DNA of 64,000 nt from CAYWOS01 sp964459985 (GTDB lineage: Bacteria; Bacillota; Clostridia; Christensenellales; Aristaeellaceae). Below are positions 50,989 through 60,531 of the stretch, one piece after another. The notes beneath the pieces were generated by a model. The model was not told the DNA's origin, did no database searches, and saw only the letters and a program-made list of their open reading frames with translations. Positions within the stretch are counted from its first letter, which is position 1. Each line of letters begins with the position of its first letter. The stretch lies in the NCBI GenBank assembly GCA_964459985.1, contig CAYWOS010000008.1:1-64000 (forward strand), written 5' to 3'. Both the position numbers and the translations under genes were made by a program.

Positions 50989-52677
50989 TTATACGAGATC
51001 CTTCATTTCGGTATTGACCTCCGCCGGATACGCGCCGAGCACCTCGCCGGTATAAGCGTGAATGACGGTGAAGTACCCGAACGGCATGGTGCTGACATAG
51101 GGATGATCGAGATCCATCGCGCCGTAGGTCACGCCGATGCGCACCTTCCACAGCGGGCGTTCGGGGACGCTCACGTCGTAGAAATAGGTGATATTCGTCG
51201 AATCCTTGAGATACCTTTCGTTCGCGCCCATGCGCAGCGATTCGGCGCAGGCGATCTCATACGCCTTCTCCTGCGAAATGGCTTTCTCGTCCGGCACGCC
51301 GTAGGCAAAGCGCGTCAGCGCGAACAGGTTGTTCCAGTCGTGATCGGCGAGATAGCTTTTCACCTCGGGATGTTCTTCAATATACCCGAGCACGATGGGG
51401 CGCGCCACGGACGACCACGCCGCCTTTTCCTCAACCGACCAAGACCAGATGTACTGCTTGCTCGCGTCGTTCAGATCGTCGCTCACACCCGCCGCCCTCA
51501 ATTGTTCGCGGATGTCGGCGAGCCAAGTCCGCTCTTTTTCGCGCAAGGCGTCCTTGGCGGCGTAATCATAGACAGTGAGCACCTCGCCGGTCAGCGCGTC
51601 GATATCGACCAGATAAACGCCCTCGCCCTCGGCGTCGCGGTACAGGAAGCAGCAGGCCGTGCGGAAGCGCCCGCCTTCGGTGTCATAGACGCTGCTGTCG
51701 CCGTAAAAGGATTCGAGCGTCAGTTTGCGCAGTTCGTCGATGCTTTCAAGCTGATCTATCCGCATGAGCAGCGCCTGCTCGGCGATGGGCAGCGCCTCGT
51801 CGAGCGTCAGCCTCTCGCACAGCCCGACGTCGCTCAAATCGTCCTTGCCGAGAAAATATCCGCCTTCGTCCAGAAAATATCGGAAGCAGAGCATCCCGTC
51901 CTGTCGGTACGCGTACTTCTCGGAATCAAAATCGCTGATCTTTTCCGCGTTCCCGACGGCCTCGCGATACAGTTGCTCATCGATCGAAACGGTGACCACC
52001 CAGCGCCGGTCGCGTTCGTCCTCCCGGTACTCGCCTGACACCTTGACCTCGCGGACAAGCTCCCGGGGGAAGCGCCCCGAGGCGGTCAGCAGCTTCGCCG
52101 TTTCGTAGTACAGGCGCGTTTCATCGATGGATTCCTCGATTTCGTCCGGATTGTAGTATTTAAGCAGGTTTTCCTCGTTCCACGCCTCGTAAGCCTGCTG
52201 CTCGGATTCGTCCAGCTTGGCGAGCGGCAGTTCGACGTCCTCGATGGCGTGCCGGTCGAAGTAGCCCGCGCCGTAGCGCTCGGAGATGATAGCGTCCGCC
52301 TGCGCTGCGCGCTCGGCGAGCGGTTTTGTTTCGTCGAACGCGACGGTCAGGCGCTCGTCGCCCTCGATCAATCCCGCGTCGTTCATGGCGGACAGCAGTT
52401 TCAGTTTGTCCTCGTCCGACCACCGCGCCAACTCGCCCGCCGCTTCCATGCCGCGCACGGTGTCCAAATACCCCTTGATCGATTCCCAGTTCGACACGGC
52501 GAGCGCCGTCAGCGATAAAAGCACGAGAATGAGCGCCAGAACGGGCACGAATCGTTTCTTGATCATAGTTTTTCCTCCTCGAATGCTCAAAAGCAGTTTT
52601 TGTCTGTCGGACGGAGAGAGCGCGGCCGGTGACAGCCCGGCGTTCAGCGCGCGGCGCAGGTCGTTTTCGTTACGCAT
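50989..52677 (-). CDS. Membrane-anchored partner of the ECF sigma factor, PepSY-like repeats
   Basis: The 562-residue protein has a short cytoplasmic N-terminus (MRNENDLRRALNAGLSPAAL), one membrane segment at about residues 43-63, and a large outer part. Strand pairs of the type GVYLVDIDALTGEVLTVYDY and YFTVIHAYTGEVLGAY resemble PepSY domains. Its start overlaps the sigma factor stop by 8 bases, the usual place of an anti-sigma factor. The N-terminus lacks a clear zinc HxxxCxxC motif. A role as sensor or anti-sigma factor is inferred from gene order. Confidence 0.65.
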   Translation of the reverse strand: MRNENDLRRALNAGLSPAALSPSDRQKLLLSIRGGKTMIKKRFVPVLALILVLLSLTALAVSNWESIKGYLDTVRGMEAAGELARWSDEDKLKLLSAMNDAGLIEGDERLTVAFDETKPLAERAAQADAIISERYGAGYFDRHAIEDVELPLAKLDESEQQAYEAWNEENLLKYYNPDEIEESIDETRLYYETAKLLTASGRFPRELVREVKVSGEYREDERDRRWVVTVSIDEQLYREAVGNAEKISDFDSEKYAYRQDGMLCFRYFLDEGGYFLGKDDLSDVGLCERLTLDEALPIAEQALLMRIDQLESIDELRKLTLESFYGDSSVYDTEGGRFRTACCFLYRDAEGEGVYLVDIDALTGEVLTVYDYAAKDALREKERTWLADIREQLRAAGVSDDLNDASKQYIWSWSVEEKAAWSSVARPIVLGYIEEHPEVKSYLADHDWNNLFALTRFAYGVPDEKAISQEKAYEIACAESLRMGANERYLKDSTNITYFYDVSVPERPLWKVRIGVTYGAMDLDHPYVSTMPFGYFTVIHAYTGEVLGAYPAEVNTEMKDLV

Positions 52678-53179
52678 GGCGTTCCCCCTCCTCGATTTCG
52701 ATTTTCAGCAGTGCGCGCGCCTTGTCGAGCCGACGGTGGACGGTCGCCGCGCTGACGCCGATGATACCGGCAATTTCCTCCAGCGTGATGTCGTGATAGT
52801 AGTACAGGACGAGAGGCTGACGGTACTTGTCGGGCAGGCGCATAACTTCCATGAACAGCAGCCCGTCCTCGGGCGTCGAGCCGTCCGTCAAGCGCAGATC
52901 GTCCGGATCGATCCGGCGGTCGACGTGCCGCGTCCACGCGCTTCTCTTGATATCCCTGCACGTGTTCAGGGCGATTTTGAAGAGCCACGCGCGCTCGGAA
53001 GCGATGTTTCCGCCGCGCTTCCGCCATGCCTGCCACGCCTTGAGAAGCGTTTCCTGCAAAGCGTCCTGCGCGAGCTGCCGGTCGCGCAGCCGCGCGTAGC
53101 AGACGCGGAGTAAATCGTCTCCGTAATCGTTCAGCCAGCTTTCGGGCGGCTGCTTTGCCGGCAAAGCAGCGTTCGTCAT
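52670..53179 (-). CDS. ECF-type RNA polymerase sigma factor
   Basis: The 169-residue sigma-70 family protein has region 2 (DLLRVCYARLRDRQLAQDALQ, then ETLLKAWQAW) and region 4 (LPDKYRQPLVLYYYHDITLEE, then IAGIIGVSAATVHRRLDKAR). The start at 53179 has AAAGGAGG nine bases upstream. The overlapping downstream gene encodes a membrane protein likely to sense an outside signal. Target genes cannot be named. Confidence 0.92.
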   Translation of the reverse strand: MTNAALPAKQPPESWLNDYGDDLLRVCYARLRDRQLAQDALQETLLKAWQAWRKRGGNIASERAWLFKIALNTCRDIKRSAWTRHVDRRIDPDDLRLTDGSTPEDGLLFMEVMRLPDKYRQPLVLYYYHDITLEEIAGIIGVSAATVHRRLDKARALLKIEIEEGERHA

Positions 53180-53287
53180 GCGCGCGTCGCCTCCTTTCAA
53201 TGATATAAACGAGAGGAGGGCGCTTGTTTTTTCATCAATCGTCAGATTTTTCATTTTTTGTCGCGCCGTGAACCGATCAGGAACACC

Positions 53288-53316
53288 TTGTCAACGGGCG
53301 CAAAAACAGATATAAT
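53288..53316 (+). promoter_or_regulatory. Promoter of mrfA and following genes
   Basis: TTGTCA (53288-53293), 17 bases and TATAAT (53311-53316), 29 bases before the mrfA start. Confidence 0.75.
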
Positions 53317-53345
53317 GAAAGACGTTGAAGATGGGAGGGCGTGCC

Positions 53346-55628
53346 ATGAATCTGGCGCAGTTGCTCGAAAGGCTTCGCGGGCAGGAAGACTTCATGCGGC
53401 AGGTGACGCATTGGCGCGTGATCCCGGCAAGGGAAGCGCGCTACGCGGCGTTCCCCGAAGGGATCGACCCGCGCCTGCCCGAAGCGCTCGAAAAGCACGG
53501 CATTCATCAGCTATACACGCATCAGGCGGCGTGCGTCGAGGCGGCGCGGCAGGGCAAGGATTACGTCGTCGTTACGCCGACGGCGAGCGGCAAGACGCTT
53601 TGCTATAACCTGCCCGTGCTCAACGCGATCCTGCGCGATCCCGACGCGCGCGCGCTGTACCTGTTCCCCACCAAGGCGCTGTCCGCCGATCAGGTGAGCG
53701 AGTTGTACGAGCTGATCACATGCCTCGGCGTCGACATCAAAACGTACACCTACGACGGCGATACGCCGGGCGCTGCGCGCAAGGCGGTGCGTCAGGCGGG
53801 GCACGTCGTTGTGACCAATCCCGATATGCTCCACAGCGGTATTCTGCCGCATCACACGCGCTGGGTCAAGCTGTTTGAAAACCTCAAATACATCGCGATC
53901 GACGAAATCCACGCCTATCGCGGCGTGTTCGGCTCCAACCTCGCCAACGTGCTGCGCCGCCTTGTGCGCCTGTGCGAGTTTTACGGCAGTCATCCGCAGT
54001 TTATCCTGTGCAGCGCCACCATTCAAAACCCCAAAGAACTTGCGGAAACGCTCACGGGGCGCGAAATCGCGCTGATCGACGACAACGGCGCGCCGTCCGG
54101 CGAAAGGCATTTCATCTTCTATAACCCGCCCGTCGTCAACGAGCAGCTCGGCATCAGGCAGGGCGTGCTGGGCGAAACGAGGCGGCTGTCGAGCCTGCTG
54201 GTGCGCAACGGCGTGCAGTCCATCGTGTTCGCGAAAAGCCGGCTGCAGGTCGAAGTGCTGACAAGGCAGCTCAAGGAGCTCGTCACCGATCCCATCGGCA
54301 ACTCGGGGCGCGTGCGCGGCTATCGCGGCGGTTATCTCGCCACCGAGCGCCGCGAGATCGAGCAGGGACTGCGCGCCGGGCGCATCGACGCCGTGGTATC
54401 GACCAACGCGCTCGAACTGGGCATCGATATCGGCGCGCTGGAAGCGTGCGTGCTGTGCGGCTATCCGGGCACCATCGCCTCGACGTGGCAGCAGGCGGGG
54501 CGCGCCGGGCGGCGTCACGGCGTATCGGCAACCTTTTTGATCGCTTCATCGAGCGCCATCGACCAGTTCATCATCACGCATCCCGATTACTTTTTCGGGC
54601 AGTCGCCCGAGAACGCGCTGCTCAACCCCGACAACCTGTACGTGCTGCTCAATCACGTCAAATGCGCCGCCTACGAGCTCCCCTTCCGCGCGGAAGAGGC
54701 GTTCGGCAACGCGCCGGGCACGGGCGAAATGCTTGATTATCTGGAGGAAGCCGAGATCCTGCGCCGCGTCGGCGACACCTATCACTGGATGGCGGAGGAT
54801 TTCCCGGCGAGCGAAATGAGCCTGCGCACCGCGATGACGGAGAATTACCTGATCACCGACATCACCGATCCCGCGCATCCGCGCATGGTGGGCGAAATGG
54901 ACCGATTCACCGTGCCGATGCTTTTGCACGAAAACGCCATCTACATGCACGAGGGGCAGACCTATCAGGTCGAAAAGCTCGATTTTGACGGCTGCCGCGC
55001 GTATATTAAGAAGGTGGAAACCGATTACTATACCGACGCCGATCTCAACATCAGCTTGAGCCTGCTCGACATCGAGCTTGAAGAAGAGAACGCGGCGCTG
55101 GGCGAGGTCAAGGTGACGGCGCTGGTCAAAATCTTCAAGAAAATGCGGTTTGAGAACAACGAAAACCTCGGCTTCGGGCCCGTGCGCCTGCCCGAGACCG
55201 ATATGCACACGACGGCGGCATGGCTGACGCTGCCCGAAAGCATATCGGGCAAGTACGACAAGGACGATCTGCAAAGCGGGATGCTGGGCGTGATGAACCT
55301 GATGCGCATCATCTGCCCGCTTTATCTCATGTGTTCGCCGCGCGATATCGCCGTGACGTATCAGGCGAAATGCCCCTTCACGGGCAAACCGACGCTGATT
55401 ATGTACGACAACTGTCCGGGCGGCGTCGGACTGGCCGAGAAAGCCTTTCGGATGCGCGACACGCTGCTGGAGCGGGCGCTCGGCGTGGCGCTCGACTGCG
55501 ACTGCGAGCAGGGCTGCCCCTCATGCGTCGGCCCGGTTAAGCAAATTGGCGAGCGCGGCAAGGCGACGGCGCTGCGCCTGCTCAGGGAAATGCTGGCGGA
55601 AGGCGGTGCGTGCGATGCCCCCGCTTGA
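53346..55628 (+). CDS. mrfA: DEAD/DEAH helicase, MrfA/YprA type
   Basis: The 760-residue superfamily 2 helicase has motif I TPTASGKT near residue 84, motif II DEIH, motif III SATIQNP, motif VI QQAGRAGRRH, and a C-terminal DUF1998 region with CDCEQGCPSC that holds four Cys for metal. This matches MrfA, which in Bacillus works in repair of mitomycin crosslinks together with the exonuclease MrfB. No mrfB is next to it. The start at 53346 has GGGAGG eight bases upstream. It begins a plus-strand run through lepA. Confidence 0.9.
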   Translation: MNLAQLLERLRGQEDFMRQVTHWRVIPAREARYAAFPEGIDPRLPEALEKHGIHQLYTHQAACVEAARQGKDYVVVTPTASGKTLCYNLPVLNAILRDPDARALYLFPTKALSADQVSELYELITCLGVDIKTYTYDGDTPGAARKAVRQAGHVVVTNPDMLHSGILPHHTRWVKLFENLKYIAIDEIHAYRGVFGSNLANVLRRLVRLCEFYGSHPQFILCSATIQNPKELAETLTGREIALIDDNGAPSGERHFIFYNPPVVNEQLGIRQGVLGETRRLSSLLVRNGVQSIVFAKSRLQVEVLTRQLKELVTDPIGNSGRVRGYRGGYLATERREIEQGLRAGRIDAVVSTNALELGIDIGALEACVLCGYPGTIASTWQQAGRAGRRHGVSATFLIASSSAIDQFIITHPDYFFGQSPENALLNPDNLYVLLNHVKCAAYELPFRAEEAFGNAPGTGEMLDYLEEAEILRRVGDTYHWMAEDFPASEMSLRTAMTENYLITDITDPAHPRMVGEMDRFTVPMLLHENAIYMHEGQTYQVEKLDFDGCRAYIKKVETDYYTDADLNISLSLLDIELEEENAALGEVKVTALVKIFKKMRFENNENLGFGPVRLPETDMHTTAAWLTLPESISGKYDKDDLQSGMLGVMNLMRIICPLYLMCSPRDIAVTYQAKCPFTGKPTLIMYDNCPGGVGLAEKAFRMRDTLLERALGVALDCDCEQGCPSCVGPVKQIGERGKATALRLLREMLAEGGACDAPA

Positions 55629-56361
55629 AAAGTATGACCGCGCGCTCCCCTACTCCTACGCGCCGGGCATGTTCCCGGCGATGGAGGCGCTTTTGCGCAA
55701 GCCCGGGCGCGTCCGGCGGCTGCTCGTTTCCGAGCGCGCCGAAAAGACCGCGGGCATGGACAAACTGCGCGCGCTGTGCGATCAGCATTCCGTCCGCATG
55801 GAGACGGCCGACAGGGCGCTGCAAAGGATATCGGGCAAGGACAACTGCTTCGCGGCGGCGGTGTTCGACAAATGGACGGATGATTTGCAGCCGGGAAAGC
55901 ATATCGTGCTGCACCATATTGCCGACGCGGGCAATCTGGGCACCATCCTGCGAACGGCGCTCGGTCTGGGCTATCGGGATATCGCCGTCATCCGTCCCGC
56001 CGCCGATCCCTTCGAGCCGCACACCGTGCGCGCGTGCATGGGCGCGGTGTTCTCGCTCCGGCTGCGCGAGTACGACGATTTTTCGGAGTACCGCGCCGCT
56101 TTCCCCGGTCAAACGCTTTATCCCTTCATGCTGGACGGCGCCCTGCCGCTCAAAGAAGCGGTCAAAACGGCGAGAAGCCCGTTTTCCCTGATCTTCGGCA
56201 ACGAGGGCGCGGGGCTGCCCGGAGAGTTTTCCGCTTTCGGACAAGCGGTGCGCATCGAACAGAACGACATGGTGGATTCGCTCAATCTCTCGGTCGCGGC
56301 GGCGATCGGCATGTATCGGTTTACGGAGGCGGACAATGGATCAGACAAGGATAAGGAATGA
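55615..56361 (+). CDS. TrmH/SpoU-family RNA 2'-O-methyltransferase
   Basis: The 248-residue protein has the three SPOUT motifs of the TrmH group: NLGTILRTALGLG near residue 110, FGNEGAGLP near 198 and LNLSVAAAIGMY near 222, plus an N-terminal substrate domain. It should methylate a ribose in rRNA or tRNA with S-adenosylmethionine; the target base is unknown. It overlaps mrfA by 14 bases and YwlG by 26, so translation is coupled. Confidence 0.88.
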   Translation: MPPLEKYDRALPYSYAPGMFPAMEALLRKPGRVRRLLVSERAEKTAGMDKLRALCDQHSVRMETADRALQRISGKDNCFAAAVFDKWTDDLQPGKHIVLHHIADAGNLGTILRTALGLGYRDIAVIRPAADPFEPHTVRACMGAVFSLRLREYDDFSEYRAAFPGQTLYPFMLDGALPLKEAVKTARSPFSLIFGNEGAGLPGEFSAFGQAVRIEQNDMVDSLNLSVAAAIGMYRFTEADNGSDKDKE

Positions 56362-56872
56362 CCTGCGCGCCGCGCTGACGGCGCTCGCGGAAAAGCTCGA
56401 CAGGGGCGCGATGATCGTGTTCGGCTGCTCGACCAGCGAAATCGCGGGCGGACATATCGGCAAGGCGAGCGTGCCCGAGATCGGGCAGTGGGTCGCCGAA
56501 ACGGCGATCGATTTCTGCGCGGAAAACGGTTTTATCCCCGCGTTTCAGTGCTGCGAGCATTTGAACCGCTCGCTCGTGATCGAAAAAACGATCGCCCTGC
56601 GCGAGCGCTGCGAGCGCGTGCTCGCCGTCCCGCAGCCCAAGGCGGGCGGCAGCGTGCCGGCGGCGGCGTGGAAACTGATGAACGAGCCGACGCTTGTGCG
56701 CGAGGTATCGGCGGACGCCGGCGTCGATATCGGCGACACGCTGATCGGCATGCACATCCGTCCCGTCGCCGTGCCGCTGCGCTGCGATATCGGGAAAATC
56801 GGCGAGGCCAATCTGGTGATGGCGTTCTCCCGCCTGCCCTACACCGGCGGCGCGAGAGCGGTATACGAGTGA
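56336..56872 (+). CDS. YwlG/UPF0340 (TIGR01440-type) family protein
   Basis: The 178-residue protein matches the YwlG family: [20 protein letters not shown] near residue 26, [15 protein letters not shown] near 68, and [17 protein letters not shown] near 135. Function is not known in any relative I can name. It overlaps the methyltransferase gene by 26 bases and is 20 bases from lepA. The ATG has GGAGG upstream inside the preceding gene. Confidence 0.9.
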   Translation: MDQTRIRNDLRAALTALAEKLDRGAMIVFGCSTSEIAGGHIGKASVPEIGQWVAETAIDFCAENGFIPAFQCCEHLNRSLVIEKTIALRERCERVLAVPQPKAGGSVPAAAWKLMNEPTLVREVSADAGVDIGDTLIGMHIRPVAVPLRCDIGKIGEANLVMAFSRLPYTGGARAVYE

Positions 56873-56892
56873 AGAATCAGGGGGACACATCT

Positions 56893-58701
56893 TTGACGAA
56901 CGACCGCCTTTCTCATATCCGCAACTTCTGCATCATCGCGCACATCGATCACGGCAAATCAACGCTCGCCGACCGCATCCTCGAATTGACGGGCGTGTTC
57001 GAGCAGCGCGAAATGGTCGAGCAAATCCTGGACAGCATGGATCTCGAGCGCGAGCGCGGCATCACCATCAAATCCAAGGCCGTGCGCATGAACTACACCG
57101 CGCTGAACGGCGAAACCTATACGCTCAACCTGATCGACACGCCGGGCCACGTCGATTTCTCCTACGAGGTCAGCCGCGCGCTGGCGGCGTGCGAGGGCGC
57201 GTTGCTCGTCGTGGACGCCACGCAGGGCGTCGAGGCGCAGACGCTCGCCAACGTCTACATGGCGCTCGAGCACAATCTGGAAACGGTGCCCGTCATCAAC
57301 AAAATCGACCTGCCCAGCGCCCAGCCCGAGGAAACCAAGCGCGAGATCGAGGAGGATATCGGGCTGGACACCGAGGGCGCGCCGCTCATCTCGGCGAAAA
57401 TGGGCATTGGTATCCGGGACGTGCTCGAGGCCGTCGTCGGGCGCGTCCCGCCGCCCAAGGGCGATCGGGACAAGCCGCTCCGCGCGCTGGTGTTCGACGC
57501 GACGTACGACAACTATCGCGGCGCGATCTGCTTTGTCCGCGTGATGGAAGGCCGGGCGTACCCCGGCATGAGAATGCGCATGATGCAGACGGGCGCCGAG
57601 TTCGACGTCGTCGAGGTCGGCACGTTCAGCCCGGGCTTTGCGCCCTGCGCCGAGCTGCTGCCGGGCGACGTCGGCTATGTGTCGGCGTCCATCAAGGACG
57701 TGCGCGACACGCGCGTGGGCGACACCATCACCGACGCCGCCGCGCCCGCGTCGGAAGCGCTGCCCGGCTACCGCGAGGTGCAGCCGGTGGTGTTCTGCGG
57801 CATTTATCCCGCCGACGGCGCGGACTACGACAACCTGCGCGACGCGCTTGAAAAGCTGCGCATGAACGACGCTTCGGTCTCCTTCGAGCCGGAAACGTCG
57901 GTCGCGCTGGGCTACGGCTTCCGCTGCGGATTTCTCGGGCTTTTGCACATGGAAATCATTCAGGAGCGGCTGGAGCGCGAGTTCGATCTCGATCTGGTCA
58001 CCACCGCGCCCAGCGTTATCTATGAGATTCAAAAGACCGACGGCGCCGAAATGACCATCGACAACCCGACCAACCTGCCGCCCGTCACCGAGATCGCCGT
58101 CATGCGCGAGCCGTTCGTCCGCGCGACCATCTACACGCCGCAGGAATTCGTCGGCACGCTGATGGATCTGTCGCAGGACAAGCGCGGCACGTTCGTCGAT
58201 ATGCAGTACGAGGGCTCGCGCGTCCGCCTCATCTACGATATCCCGCTCAACGAAATCATTTTCGATTACTTCGACCAGCTCAAAAGCCGAAGCCGGGGCT
58301 ACGCCTCATTCGATTACGAGATCACGGGGTACAAGCAAAGCGATCTGGTCAAGCTCGACATCCTGCTCAACGGCGATATCTGCGACGCCTTCACCATGAT
58401 CGTCCACCGCGACAAGGCCTACGCGCGCGGCCGCATCATCGCCGAAAAGCTCAAGGACGTCATTCCGCGCCAGCAGTTTGAAATCCCCATTCAGGCGGCG
58501 ATCGGCGGCAAAATCATCGCGCGCGAGACCGTCAAGGCGGTGCGCAAGGACGTGCTGGCCAAGTGCTACGGCGGCGATATCACACGCAAAAAGAAGCTGC
58601 TGGAGAAGCAAAAAGAGGGCAAAAAGCGGATGCGCCAGTTCGGCACGGTCGAGCTTCCCGGCGAGGCGTTCATGGCGGTACTGAAAATGGGGGACGATTG
58701 A
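56893..58701 (+). CDS. lepA: Elongation factor 4 (LepA)
   Basis: The 602-residue translational GTPase has AHIDHGKST (G1), DTPGHVDF (G3), NKIDLP (G4) and SAKMG (G5), and the EF4-specific C-terminus. It acts on the ribosome in elongation or biogenesis. I start it at the TTG at 56893, eight bases after a GGGGG site, which gives [20 protein letters not shown] with normal length; a GTG at 56869 is a weaker choice. Confidence 0.95.
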   Translation: MTNDRLSHIRNFCIIAHIDHGKSTLADRILELTGVFEQREMVEQILDSMDLERERGITIKSKAVRMNYTALNGETYTLNLIDTPGHVDFSYEVSRALAACEGALLVVDATQGVEAQTLANVYMALEHNLETVPVINKIDLPSAQPEETKREIEEDIGLDTEGAPLISAKMGIGIRDVLEAVVGRVPPPKGDRDKPLRALVFDATYDNYRGAICFVRVMEGRAYPGMRMRMMQTGAEFDVVEVGTFSPGFAPCAELLPGDVGYVSASIKDVRDTRVGDTITDAAAPASEALPGYREVQPVVFCGIYPADGADYDNLRDALEKLRMNDASVSFEPETSVALGYGFRCGFLGLLHMEIIQERLEREFDLDLVTTAPSVIYEIQKTDGAEMTIDNPTNLPPVTEIAVMREPFVRATIYTPQEFVGTLMDLSQDKRGTFVDMQYEGSRVRLIYDIPLNEIIFDYFDQLKSRSRGYASFDYEITGYKQSDLVKLDILLNGDICDAFTMIVHRDKAYARGRIIAEKLKDVIPRQQFEIPIQAAIGGKIIARETVKAVRKDVLAKCYGGDITRKKKLLEKQKEGKKRMRQFGTVELPGEAFMAVLKMGDD

Positions 58702-58717
58702 GGACAAGGAGGATTCT

Positions 58718-58999
58718 ATGCCGACGGAACAACGCATCCGCGAGGCGCTGCATCATCTGAAGCCCGCCTACGCGCTCAAATCGGTCAGTATCTTCGGCTC
58801 CTACGCGGAGGGGCGCGCCACACGCGGAAGCGATCTCGATCTGCTTGTGGAATTTGAACAGTCCGCCGTGTCGCTCGTCCAAATGAACGCCCTCAAATAC
58901 GATTTGGAGGACGCGCTCGGACTTCCCGTCGATATCGTCCACGCGCCCCTGCCCGCGGGCAGCATGATCCGCCCCGGAAAGGTGGTGCGCGTGCTTTGA
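58718..58999 (+). CDS. mntA: MntA-type minimal nucleotidyltransferase, antitoxin
   Basis: The 93-residue protein has the nucleotidyltransferase core IFGSYAEGRATRGSDLDLLV near residue 24 (GS followed by DxD). Proteins of this type transfer AMP to a Tyr of the HEPN toxin HepT and so neutralise it. The next gene, overlapping by 4 bases, is such a HepT. The start is preceded by a GGAGG-like site within AAGGAGGATT. It lies just after lepA. Confidence 0.9.
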   Translation: MPTEQRIREALHHLKPAYALKSVSIFGSYAEGRATRGSDLDLLVEFEQSAVSLVQMNALKYDLEDALGLPVDIVHAPLPAGSMIRPGKVVRVL

Positions 59000-59337
59000 C
59001 AGAACGGGATCGCCGGATTCTACAAACCATTCTTTCCGAGATCGCCGTCATGCGCGGCTTTTTAGCCGATATGACGCTCAACGAATTCATGAAGGACGAA
59101 CGCACGGCGCGCGCCGTCAGCATGACGCTTGTAAACATCGGCGAGCTGGTCAAGCATGTCGGCGCCGATGTCAGGGAACTGTCCCCGCACATCGCTTGGC
59201 GAGCGATCGCCGGGATGCGCGACGTAACGGCGCATAAATACCAAACGCTCCGTAAAGAGGACGTTTATAAAACCTGCGTTGAAGACATCGAGGCGCTTGG
59301 ACGGCAAATCGAATCTCTGCTTGAAGCGTCGTCCTGA
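58996..59337 (+). CDS. hepT: HepT-type HEPN ribonuclease toxin
   Basis: The 113-residue helical HEPN protein has the RX4HXY motif as RDVTAHKY near residue 75: Arg and His form the RNase site and the Tyr is the residue AMPylated by MntA in characterised pairs. The start is a TTG at 58996 that overlaps the mntA stop, with AAAGGTGG upstream. MntA and HepT form a type VII toxin-antitoxin module. Whether it defends against phage or controls growth here is unknown. Confidence 0.9.
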   Translation: MTERDRRILQTILSEIAVMRGFLADMTLNEFMKDERTARAVSMTLVNIGELVKHVGADVRELSPHIAWRAIAGMRDVTAHKYQTLRKEDVYKTCVEDIEALGRQIESLLEASS

Positions 59338-59344
59338 TGGCTTT

Positions 59345-59426
59345 CAAACGAATGGAAACGCCTTTCCCGAGCGTTCGGCGCGGCGGTTAAGCCGTGCGCG
59401 AGACGAGCGGAAAAGGCGTTTCGTTT
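59345..59426. terminator. Long bidirectional hairpin between hepT and spo0A
   Basis: GAAACGCCTTT (59355-59365) pairs with AAAGGCGTTTC (59412-59422), and CAAACG/CGTTTG extends the stem on the outside after a bulge. An inner GC-rich stem lies between. It ends two convergent transcription units. Confidence 0.75.
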
Positions 59427-59440
59427 GTAGCGATCAGTCG

Positions 59441-60214
59441 TCAGGCCGTCCTGTCCATCGACAGTTTGTCGGCGATGAGCGCGATGAACTCGCCGTTGGT
59501 GGGCTTCACGTCGGGGAACACCACGGTGCATCCGAACGCGGCGTTGAGCGATTCGACGCGGCCACGGTTCCACGCGACCTCGATGGCGTGGCGAATGGCG
59601 CGCTCGACCTTGCTGGAGGTCGTGCAGTATTTCTTGGCGATAGAGGGATACAATTCCTTGGTGATGGCGCCCGTCAGCGAAGGATTGGCGATGACCAATT
59701 TGATCGCTTCGCGCAGGAACTGATAGCCTTTGATATGCGCCGGCATTCCGAGCGTCAGGAACAGATTGGACAGTTTATCGTCAAGCGATATCCCCGGCAT
59801 ATGCAAATGAAACTCGACATTGCTGGGGACAACGCGTTTTTCTTTCGCAAGATCGCGAATGCGGTCGAGCAGCACGGGCAGCTCGATCGGTTTGACCATG
59901 TAGTAGCTCGCGCCCAGTTCGATGGCGCGCTGAATGAAATCATCCCTGCACAACGCGGTGACAGCGATCACCTTGGGGCGCATTTCTTCGCTCATGCCGT
60001 TGAGCTGCACGAGCACGCCGAAGCCGTCCATCAGCGGCATGATCATATCCAGAAGCATCACGTCGACGCGATGCTCCCTGAGGAACCTGATCGCCGCCTG
60101 TCCGTCCGCCGCCTCGCCGACCACCGTGATATCCGGCCGTCCGGCAAGGAACGTATGCATTGCCTCCCTGACCTCCTCGTTGTCGTCCACGATGAGCACA
60201 CGGGTGTTTGCCAT
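59441..60214 (-). CDS. spo0A: Sporulation response regulator Spo0A
   Basis: The 257-residue master regulator has a receiver domain with phospho-acceptor Asp56 (VMLLDMIMPLMDG), acidic DD at 10-11 and Lys in YYMVKPIE. The C-terminal Spo0A DNA-binding domain includes YPSIAKKYCTTSSKVERAIR and ends with the usual GEFIALIADKL. Phosphorylated Spo0A binds 0A boxes and starts sporulation. The start at 60214 has AAAGGA upstream. Tandem 0A-like boxes lie upstream of its promoter, which suggests self-control. Confidence 0.98.
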   Translation of the reverse strand: MANTRVLIVDDNEEVREAMHTFLAGRPDITVVGEAADGQAAIRFLREHRVDVMLLDMIMPLMDGFGVLVQLNGMSEEMRPKVIAVTALCRDDFIQRAIELGASYYMVKPIELPVLLDRIRDLAKEKRVVPSNVEFHLHMPGISLDDKLSNLFLTLGMPAHIKGYQFLREAIKLVIANPSLTGAITKELYPSIAKKYCTTSSKVERAIRHAIEVAWNRGRVESLNAAFGCTVVFPDVKPTNGEFIALIADKLSMDRTA

Positions 60215-60307
60215 GTTGAACCAATCCTTTCTTGTTTAGTTTTGTCTCGTGCGCAGCGCTGACCGAATCCGATGTTTCTTTCAGCTTTTCGCACGTTTAT
60301 GTGCCGC

Positions 60308-60335
60308 ATTATATCATATCGGAGTGGAAAATCAA
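60308..60335 (-). promoter_or_regulatory. Candidate promoter of spo0A
   Basis: TTGATT (minus strand, 60330-60335), 16 bases and TATAAT (60308-60313). The expected leader is about 87 bases. I did not find a convincing sigma-H promoter in the same stretch. Confidence 0.65.
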
Positions 60336-60362
60336 GCCTAATTATTCTTATAGAAGCATTCA

Positions 60363-60407
60363 CGACAAATGATCTGATCGAAGGTCAGGTTTCGACATTG
60401 TTCGACA
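60363..60407 (-). promoter_or_regulatory. Cluster of 0A boxes upstream of spo0A
   Basis: On the minus strand TGTCGAA occurs twice in tandem (60401-60407 and 60391-60397), ten bases apart, one helical turn, and TTTGTCG occurs at 60363-60369. These match the Spo0A box (TTTGTCRAAA) core. They lie 28-72 bases upstream of the -35, a position suited to activation or control by Spo0A itself. Confidence 0.65.
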
Positions 60408-60459
60408 CCAGTTGATACGGTTTCTTTACGAATCGGCTTTGTTTTGCGTCAAAGGCATG

Positions 60460-60531
60460 TCAAAACTGTTCCGTTTTAAACAATTGCTTAACTGATTTGA
60501 TCAAAAAAACCGTTTTCTTCATATATTTCAT
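60460..60531 (-). CDS. Possible 23-residue small ORF in the spo0A upstream region
   Basis: An ATG at 60531 with GGAG nine bases upstream opens a frame for a Lys- and hydrophobic-rich 23-residue peptide beginning MKYMKKTVFLIKS. It lies in an AT-rich stretch unlike the rest of the window. Too short to judge by coding statistics; it may be chance. Confidence 0.2.
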   Translation of the reverse strand: MKYMKKTVFLIKSVKQLFKTEQF

